Under the pieces are notes generated by a model. That model was not told the origin of the DNA and ran no database searches. It was given only the letters and a program-made list of their open reading frames with translations. This document shows, piece by piece, positions 56,661 through 64,000 of a stretch of 64,000 bases of DNA. The DNA lies in the NCBI GenBank assembly GCA_018873225.1, contig JAEILZ010000008.1, forward strand, positions 372,001 to 436,000. Reading direction: 5' to 3'. A program made the translations under genes and the position numbers. Every line of letters begins with the position of its first letter. Position 1 is the stretch's first letter. Source of the DNA: [Phialemoniopsis] sp. UDSM-2020 (Eukaryota; Ascomycota; Sordariomycetes; Thyridiales; Thyridiaceae).

Positions 56661-59600
56661 CTAGACTGACATATCTCCGGCTGAATGTGACCGCACGTAC
56701 TCAATCTCATGAATAAGTTCCGATCTATCACCCAACACCGCCAAACTCTCAAGACGAAAACCCTTATGCACCAATTTCAGATCAGGCTCATCAGTCAACA
56801 AACTATCAGCGCCGGCAGCTTCCAAGACATGTACACGCAAGAGTCCTGGGCTGTACGTGAATTCAAGCTGAATCCTGTGCTCGCCGCCGTCGAGAGTGAC
56901 CCCGTCGTCGACATAGAGCGACCCCTTCGCCGTGCCGTCTAGCCCCGGCGCGATCATGATGTGGAAGCTCTTCTTGCGCAACTCAGTCGTTGTGTTGGCA
57001 CTCTCGGCTCGCATCGGCACGACACAGCCACCGCGGACGTGCAAGGGTATCCTATCGAAAGGGACATCTTCAATCCGTACCGTCTTGCCCTCCCCACGAA
57101 TTTTCTTGCCCGTGTCAAACTCGTAGAACACATCATCCGGCAGGTAGACATCCACATTCTTCCCCTCGTCCTCGGTGACGGGCGAGACGAGCAGGCAGTC
57201 GCCGTAAAAGTACTGCAGGTCGATGGGGTACGTTTCCGCGTTGTCCGGGTAGAAGAACCACAGCGGGCTGAGGGCCGGGGTGCCGTCCTGCGACTGCCGG
57301 TGCAGCGCGGTGTAGAAGTAGTCTAGGAGCTTGTACCTGACCGAGATGGCGTACTTGGCGGCGTCGGCGACGAGAGGCCAGCGGTAGAACTCCTGTGGTG
57401 GAGTACCTTCGTCGGCGTGGTTGCGGAAGAAAGGGGTGAATGCGCCGAGGGTGGCCCAGCGGGCGCAGAGCTTTTCGGTCGTGGCGGATTGGAAGCCGCA
57501 GACCTGAAGGAAAGTCAGTTGAAGGAAAGTGCAACAGGGAGTGAAATGAAGTTGCGTACATCGCTGCCAACCATGGGCACTTGAAAGACTGAGGCAAAGT
57601 TCAACATTCCGGCGATGGACCGACGACTGATTGAAGACTTGATTAGCTTTGCTCGAGACATGGACGTGGTGAGAACAACTCACTAGTGATCCCATCGAGA
57701 CGCGTTGTCGCCGAGCCATCGCTGGACATATCTGCCGGCGCCAGCGAAAGAGCTTCGTGTGATAATGAAAGGTCTGAGGTTGGGGCGCCTTTTGAGCATG
57801 GCATATCGGGTGACCAGCCCCATCACTTCTCATTATTAGCATGTTGACCGAGCCCCAGGAGATGGATATCCTCACTTGTGCCGTAAAGATTGTGAGTATT
57901 GTACTCCAAGAGCCCATTAGCGTGTACAACATCAGGTCGGATGGTCTTGTCGCGGATGTCTCCGCCAGCGTTGTGAATCTTGTAAGGAGGGTTGAGGACA
58001 TCATCTCCACTTGATCCACTGGCACGACTTCGTAGCTGCATAGGCCTTTGTCCGAATACGACCCCAGGAGCGTTCAAGCTAGATAGTTCTGTTTTTACTT
58101 CGGTAATGTTGAAACCGGGCAGTGGGCGGGGTGGATCACGTAGCGGTGGAGGCGTTGGTGGATTACCCATCTTCTTTGCTTCGCCCTCAGGGTCGTCACA
58201 TGGGAAGCGGCAAAAGTTAGTAGGCTCGTTCATGTCAATCCTGGTTGTATTAGTCTTGGAACATTGACGCTGGCTCGCTGACATACCAGACTCCATCAAT
58301 GTCAACACCAGTTTCTGGGTTGAATGTTTCCTCAAAACGATCAGACCAGTACTTCTCAACTTCGGGATGAAACCAGTCGGGATACACAGTGACGCCCTGA
58401 ATGTGTTAGTCTCATATATGCCCACGAGGGCATTCAAGCGTTAAGCTTACTGGCCAGACAACGCCCTTGAAATCGTCACCGTCGGGACCCTTGACGAAAA
58501 CGTCGAGTTCTTTCCCTGCATTGTATGCTGGGTAATCGGCCTTGGCAACAGCAGGGTCGACCATGAGGATGAATTGCTGTTGATGCGCGTGGAGGTAGTG
58601 GACAATGTCTCTCATCTTCGAAACAGGGAAGCGGTCTGGGTCAAAAGAGAAGACCCGACGACGGTCCATGTAGTCGATATCAGTCCACATCGTCCTAGAA
58701 AGTAGGTAAGCAGGTGATCATGATATCCTGTTATGAATTCACTTACTCTAGAGGAATGCCGGCTGCAGAGTAGTTGGTGATGACTTCTGCCACTTCAAAC
58801 CAGTCCTGGTAACCGAACTTGCATTGATGAAACTTGTGGAAACACAGTCAATGTAGGTATCGTCAAAAGGGGGCAGGGCCAGATACATACCCCAAGACTC
58901 CAGTACGGCACCATTGCTGGAGTGCCGACCACCTCGGCGTACTGCTGTGCGACTTCAACCGGCGATGGTCCCGCCATGAAGTAAAAGTCGAGTATGCCAC
59001 CGATGGCAATGATTTCCATCGAATGCTTACCACTGTCATCTTTCTGGAGGTTCACATCCATGCCGTTCGAGTTGAGCAACAGGACACCGTGTGTACCTGA
59101 CTTCCTGTGCTCAAAGAAGACCGGGTGCATCCCGTAAAGATTCTGGTTGGGTGGAATGCCAGCGAGTCTCGAGCCCACAGTGTTCTGGTGTAGTTCACGT
59201 TGGACAGCCGGAAAGGATCAGCATGCTCGCCCAGACCATAGATGTTGGGATTCGATGGCAACCATGTCTTGAGACGGAGAAACTGCGACTCAAAGACCAG
59301 GGAAGTGTCGGACGTGTCAAACAAGGCCTCTCCCGTTAACTTCCGGGTAACCTTGAAAGTGAAAGGTGACTCCGTGAAGGTGAATTCAAGCTTCCCACTC
59401 GCCAAGGATGTTGGTCCAGAAGGTACTGGTCGTGGTACCACTTCCTCTGGCACCTGATATCGGAGCTGTGCCCGGTCTTGGATGACGACACGGAGCCGGT
59501 CATCTTCAATGAGTTAGTATTGCATCGCATGATAAGCTTCAACATCGATGAATTGTACCTGTCTCATAGTCCACTTTCAGTCTTAATTGCGCGAGGTCCT

Positions 59601-59769
59601 CGCCGAACAATGCGCACCCCTTGCCAATGACATCGAGGTCTGCAACAATGGAGCTGTCCGTGGTCTCAACGTTGCTAGCAGTGTAGCCCTTGCAGTCGCC
59701 ATATTCAACTGCATTGCTGATCTGCACATACAGCACCAGGACCACTGAAACCCACGACCATTTCATCAT
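56661..59769 (-). CDS. GH31 alpha-glucosidase with one frameshift
   Basis: Nine exons on the minus strand: 59559-59769, 58891-59503, 58747-58832, 58451-58694, 58287-58396, 57876-58240, 57684-57825, 57560-57626 and 56661-57503; about 893 residues if intact. Signal peptide in exon 1. Landmarks are '[11 protein letters not shown]', the catalytic nucleophile in 'WIDMNEP' (formed across an intron), the acid Asp in 'WLGDNAS' and 'VGSDVCGF'. All junction phases agree except exon 2, where 'TLWARDS' and '[11 protein letters not shown]' lie in different frames near 59161-59171: one base is missing. The enzyme would hydrolyse terminal alpha-glucosides outside the cell. The single lesion could be a sequencing error or a recent inactivation. 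Confidence 0.85.
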
Positions 59770-60203
59770 GTCAAGGGATGTTGTTTGTTGATACGGAAGA
59801 GGTCCTGGTCAATGCATTCCAGCGATTCCCGCTCGAGGTTTAAATCCCGGCCGCCCCAACGAAACCCCGCGTCACCTGACAAGTCTGGCAACTGATCGAC
59901 CACAGAAACGACCTGCCTAATCGATAACCTCAATTGTCTCGAATTCATATCTTTGGGATCAGGTGGACCAAAAGGATGGCTGGTCATTTGCTATCAATGC
60001 ACATTTAACACACTACAACCTGAGAGTGTGCTTTGTTGAGAGTGCTTGACCTAACAAATTTGGAAGTCAGTGAAACACAAGTGCTTCGAATGGGGTTGGC
60101 CAAGTAAATTGTGATTAATGAATCGATAAAGACAGGCCGTAAAGAACACTATTTTCAGCCCTGATGTGAATGAAGGAAAGAGGAACATGCTCTGAAGCCC
60201 GTC
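59770..60203. other. GH31 promoter with overlapping upstream ORF
   Basis: 434 bp. A minus-strand 73-codon frame (59766-59987) ends in a TGA that overlaps the GH31 ATG (ATGA at 59766-59769). It may be a leader uORF or chance. Confidence 0.35.
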
Positions 60204-61184
60204 TCATTCCGTGTACTTTGGACTCTTGGCAAAGGCGTCAAAGTAGCTCTGCTCGTGGCCCAGCAAGATCCTCGCCTTCTTCGTCTTCACCAGGTGCCGC
60301 ACGTAGTCCAAGCTCCTGTGCCATGCAACATAGTCACGCATCAGCGACCCCTGAGGGCGCCCGTTCTCCCAGTTCTCCTTGACGTGGAACATGTCGCCCG
60401 TCATCACGATGCAGCCCGCCTTGGGCATCCGAAGCTCCATAATGATGGACCCGCACGTGTGGCCCGCGGTGAGGTGCAGCGTCACGCCGGGCCATATGTC
60501 AAAGACCTCCCTGTTGAATGTCTTCCAGTTGAACCGCTCCGGCAGCAAGTAGTGCGGGTTGTAAAAGTCGCGGTCGACGCCCGTGGCGCAGCCCCAGAAC
60601 GCGTTCTTCAATTCCTCTTCGTGACACCAGATCTCGACGTCTGTGTGTGCGCGCGCGCGCCTTGTTAGCTTTCTGACTTGAAGCCTTGATATCAACCCGT
60701 ACCTGTGTCAATAAAATGCTCCAGACCACCCGCGTGGTCGTGGTGGAGGTGGCTCAGTACAACGGCCTTTATATCCTTGATTGTGCCCGCACCTGTGGCA
60801 GCGATTGCCTCAGGCAGGCCGTGAATACTCTTCTCCCATGTCCTTGGTGCACACTCGTTGATCATGGGCGCCCAATGCGCGGCCACGTCTTCGCAGCTTC
60901 CAGAGTCGAAGAGAATCAGGCCCACATCAGGATGGTACACTAGAGCCGCCATCATGATCAAGCTGCGACGCTCGTGCACCTGTGGTGGCAGCGCAGGCGG
61001 CCAGACATTCGCTCCGGACAGAATGCCGGAGGCATCGCAGTCTAGGTACCCAAGGTTGAGAAGCTTGAGGGTTCTGTCAGTGGTGGCTTGTGGGACTGCA
61101 AATAGAATGCAGGGGTGATGCAACAGAAGAGCTCACCCAGAGCTTCGATCCTGGCGGAAGCGAGTCTGGTCCGGCCGCGGACAT
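60204..61184 (-). CDS. Metallo-beta-lactamase-fold lactonase-like hydrolase
   Basis: Model: complement(60204..60640, 60703..61063, 61137..61184), 281 residues. The zinc-binding signature HxHxDH is explicit ('LSHLHHDHAGG'). The other ligands are the His in 'LTAGHTCG', the Asp in 'VMTGDMFH' and the His in 'LLGHEQ'. The N-terminal 'LPPGSKLWLLNLGYLDCD' is obtained by choosing an acceptor at 61064 after a CTGAC branch site; the more obvious CAG at 61096 breaks the phase. Size and motif order fit quorum-signal-lactonase-like MBL proteins, which fungi use on lactones, mycotoxins or host defence compounds. The substrate is not determined. Cytosolic, no signal peptide. Confidence 0.78.
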
Positions 61185-61475
61185 GGTCGTTGCAGTAATC
61201 GTAATCTGAATGGTGATTTATTAGAGCGCCTTCTTAATGCAAAGGGTCTCTGAAGTGATCAAAATGGTGATACCCCGCCATCTCAATTGATATTCGGCAT
61301 CTTGAGTCCGATCACACGGATGTTAGATCTGATGCCGCGCCTGAGCGGCAACACTACAGTCTTGCTAGCCAATGGATGCCCTCCCCGCATATGGTTCCTG
61401 CGGAGTAACGCACGACACTTTCGACGAGGAGCCGCGACTACAACCATGTAACGATAAAACAACACGAACACTTGA

Positions 61476-62548
61476 TCAATTTCCTTTTGTCTCTCGGAGT
61501 AATTGCCGTCGCATCCGTTCAATGCCTTTTATGTCAGCCCCCTTGCTCTCCAACCACTTGCCCTCAAAGTATACCACATCAAAGCCCCTCCAAAGTCTAT
61601 GACCACAGCATCACCGAATGAGTCGATCATCACATTATCGGGCTTTACATCTCCCCGCACAATGTCGTTTTCGTGCAGTGTATGTATCGTAGCTTCAACC
61701 TGGCCTATCCACTTCTCCTGATCAGGTATCGATGCGTCAAGCTCTGCCTCTTACCATGTGGGCCCAGCAATAGGGTCCAACAAGAGTCCCATGAGGGTCT
61801 CCTCCCCATCCCACTGCACAAGGCCTACAAGCCTTGATGTCTTCGGAGGATTCGCTAGTCGTAGTATCTTGCCAAGATGGTCCAACTCTCGGGGGAAGCC
61901 ATGGTCTGCCGTGGCCAGCTTGAAGAAGAATTCTTGGTTGGTGCCCACCCGGCGGACGAGTTTGAGCACGCTGCTAGTCTCGACTTCGAACGAGTCAGGC
62001 TTAGCTGTACTTACGAGCTGAGATGCAGGTATGATTGGGACAAGGGGTAAGGCGGATCTCAGCACGACGTGTCTTCTCTCCGAATCCATTTTGTCCTCAG
62101 GTTGCTGTGGGGTGATCTGGTCAACCAGGACGTAGCGCGACACTGGTCCGCCATGGTTGAAAGAATCATAAGCCTGCTGTAAACCTTTCAGAACTCCATC
62201 TTGGTTCACCATCTTGAACACAAATGTTTCTGCCCCGAAATATTCTTGTAAGGTAATCGGCTTCCATAGGCGCCCCTCAATGTAGGGAATAAGGCGATTA
62301 ATATCATCATTGAGCGCATCTACAACCCAAGTTTCAAAGTCGTTGAGAAGGTCCGGATCCTGGTCAAGATTGTCGGTAAAGTCGTGAAAAGTGTCCGTCA
62401 ACGAGCCATCGCCGACAAGATCGTCGGCCGAAATGAGAACAATGAATCGACGATTCTAACACATGAAAGTGTAGATTATGTTGTCGCTGCGATTATCGAG
62501 ATCAAGGGTGGTAAATGAATACGCGGTCGGGGGCTGATCAGTAGCCAT
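61476..62548 (-). pseudogene. Broken kinase-like gene
   Basis: One continuous minus frame from ATG 62548 ('MATDQPPTAYSFTTLDLD') carries a TAG at 62456-62458 and a TAA at 61751-61753. Beyond it lies the kinase-like catalytic region: 'HTLHENDIVRGDVKPDN' (catalytic-loop Asp retained as GD rather than RD) and 'AVVIDFGG' (DFG). The frame then breaks at a C4 run (61585-61588); one missing base would continue 'FDVVYFEGKWLESKGADIKG' to a TGA at 61476. No splice sites bridge the lesions. Homologs of this form are fungal aminoglycoside-phosphotransferase-like or protein-kinase-like proteins. Two stops and one shift make it a pseudogene unless the assembly is faulty. Confidence 0.65.
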
Positions 62549-62839
62549 GGTGTGAATGGCGATGAGCAGGTTGAGACTGCTGCGGGGTCTGATGACGACC
62601 AGACGGAAAGGTTGGTCGGAATACAAGGGCGCTGGGCGAGAAATGGTAGATCAAAGTGGGCTTAGTGAATACGGTCAGGATCTTTTGAGCAGCTGCACGA
62701 GAAGGAACACGCGCCGCTCAATGCAGCCACGGAGCTCGACCACTTGCCCTACGGTTTGAAAGTGCGCGCTCTCCATGATGGTGATCCACATGCCGGCTCC
62801 CTGGCTATCACAGACAGCTCGCTGCGACAACTTGCTGCT

Positions 62840-64000
62840 CTAACGCAGAATATCTGCCCCGTCAATCAGCCTACACCTCCTTGGTAATCTTCTTCCCTGG
62901 ATGTTGGCCCGTGACCTCTCCCGCGAAGCAGCACGAACGGGCTTCTTAGTCTTCCCGGCAGTGGTTGCATGCCTATGATTTGTGACTACGCGGAAAGAAA
63001 CGGGGTCCAAAGCCGACGTTGCCGTAACATCATCTTCTATCGGTGGAATTCTGGTCCGGGTAGTGAGGAGGTCCTTATATCCATAGTGATGAAGGAGCAT
63101 CTGCGCCGCGGAAGCTCGCCTTGATACGTCCACTCTTGCCATGGCTCGCACTGGCCAAAGCCTGTGTCCCTCGTTCTTGGCCATCTCCGCGACTGCTCTC
63201 CAACCTGAGTCCACGGACGCGAGATTGATCTGGCGAAAGTCTTCGTCCAGCAACCAAGCCAGTGTGGCATACAAAGACCATACATCAATCTTTGTGGTCT
63301 GCTGTCCTCCCTGACACATCTCTGGAGCCAAAAAGCGCAAAGTGCCAGACAAGGTTCCAGCCATACTCTGCCAGTTGGCGAGTCCGAAGTCGGCCAACTG
63401 AAAGTCCCAGCTTCCGTTTCTCTCGAAATAAAGAATGTTCTCAGGTTTTACGTCGCGATGGATGATGCTCTTGGCAGTCAGAAAGTCAAGGGCTGCGAGC
63501 ACTTGAGGAAGCATGCGCTCGGAGATCGCGCTTGCCTTGCTGGGGCTCTGCAAGGCAAGGGCCTGCAAGTTTCCATCAGCTAAGTTGGTGAAGACATGGA
63601 CGGTCGAGCCAGACTCCCACCAGCTGTCAATATACTGGACAACACGCTCCTAAACGAAGATTAGCAGAGTTCCTCAGGTGAAGGGGAAGTCTCACATGTT
63701 TTACTGCACACAACACCTCGATCTCACGCTTGACGTTGGCCCGTTCTCCTGGACTCATCAGGCACAGCGGGCGATTTATTGTCTTGACAGCGATGAGATT
63801 ACCGGAATCTATGTCAATAGCTTTGTAAACCTTGCCAAAGGTTCCGCACCCGAGAATATCAAGCATATTGAATCGCATGGGTAGTTTCTGTGCTCCGCTG
63901 GTGTGGATTCTTGTCTCCCTTATCGACTGTAGGGTTGTGGCGACATCGTCGATGGTCCGTGCAAGGTGTTCAGGAGGCGGCACGGTGAGTCGCTGGGCGT
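62840..64000 (-). CDS. Serine/threonine protein kinase (5' end beyond window)
   Basis: Exons complement(62840..63649, 63696..>64000); the frame is still open at the window edge, so the N-terminus is missing. The glycine loop 'GCGTFGKVYKA', the ATP lysine in 'IAVKTI', a Glu in 'REIEVL', the catalytic loop 'HRDVKPEN', DFG ('LADFGLANW') and APE ('LAPEM') are all intact, so it should be active. The spliced join restores 'VVQYIDSWWE', typical of subdomain V. The C-terminal ~80 residues are basic, with 'KKPVRAASRERSRAN' and 'GRRLPRRCR'. Family placement (CAMK-like or fungal-specific) is uncertain. It lies next to, and may have given rise to or share origin with, the broken kinase-like gene. Confidence 0.8.

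Noticed and set aside
61064..61123. Lactonase start at the ORF methionine 61123
   Set aside because: That peptide reads through an intron; a spliced start at 61184 gives the expected N-terminus.

Overview
The window is nuclear DNA of a filamentous ascomycete, most likely a Sordariomycete. The evidence is many short introns (about 45-80 bp) with GTRAGT donors and CTAAC/CTGAC branch sites, a Zn2Cys6 regulator, allantoate-permease-type MFS transporters, a fungal ankyrin protein, LysM and GH18-related remnants, a GH45 cellulase with a CBM1, and several small secreted proteins. I found 32 genes or gene remnants. Where possible the exons were joined by hand and the phase checked, so most models here are spliced. 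No tRNA, rRNA, CRISPR array or intact transposon was recognised.

Layout: 1-4.2 kb holds an amidase 3' end, an F-box-like protein and two divergent small secreted proteins. 4.9-16.0 kb looks like a catabolic cluster: a secreted amidohydrolase, adenine deaminase, isochorismatase-type hydrolase, Baeyer-Villiger-type flavin monooxygenase, MFS transporter and Zn2Cys6 regulator. A CCCACCCGA motif is repeated in two of its promoters. 16.9-28.5 kb holds an ankyrin protein with a probable C-terminal frameshift, a secreted EGF/beta-propeller-like protein, a BCS1-type AAA ATPase and a patatin/DUF3336 lipase. 29.5-36 kb is a dynamic region: an unknown gene and its degraded copy bracket two truncated remnants, a LysM gene on the minus strand and a chitinase-associated C-terminal region on the plus strand, joined head to head. 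Two tandem cysteine-containing secreted paralogs follow.

37-46 kb looks like a second catabolic cluster: a fungal regulator, an N,N-dimethylformamidase-like hydrolase, an MFS transporter and a class III aminotransferase. The hydrolase/transporter promoter carries a duplicated near-palindrome exactly 60 bp apart. 47-64 kb holds a flavocytochrome b2-type lactate dehydrogenase, an alpha/beta hydrolase, GH45-CBM1, a P450, a GH31 alpha-glucosidase with one frameshift, a metallo-beta-lactamase lactonase-like enzyme, a broken kinase-like gene and the start of a Ser/Thr kinase running off the window.

The common theme is nutrient scavenging and detoxification (amides, purines, plant polysaccharides, lactate), set among secreted candidate effectors and decaying gene copies. 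Product names come from motif recognition without database searches.
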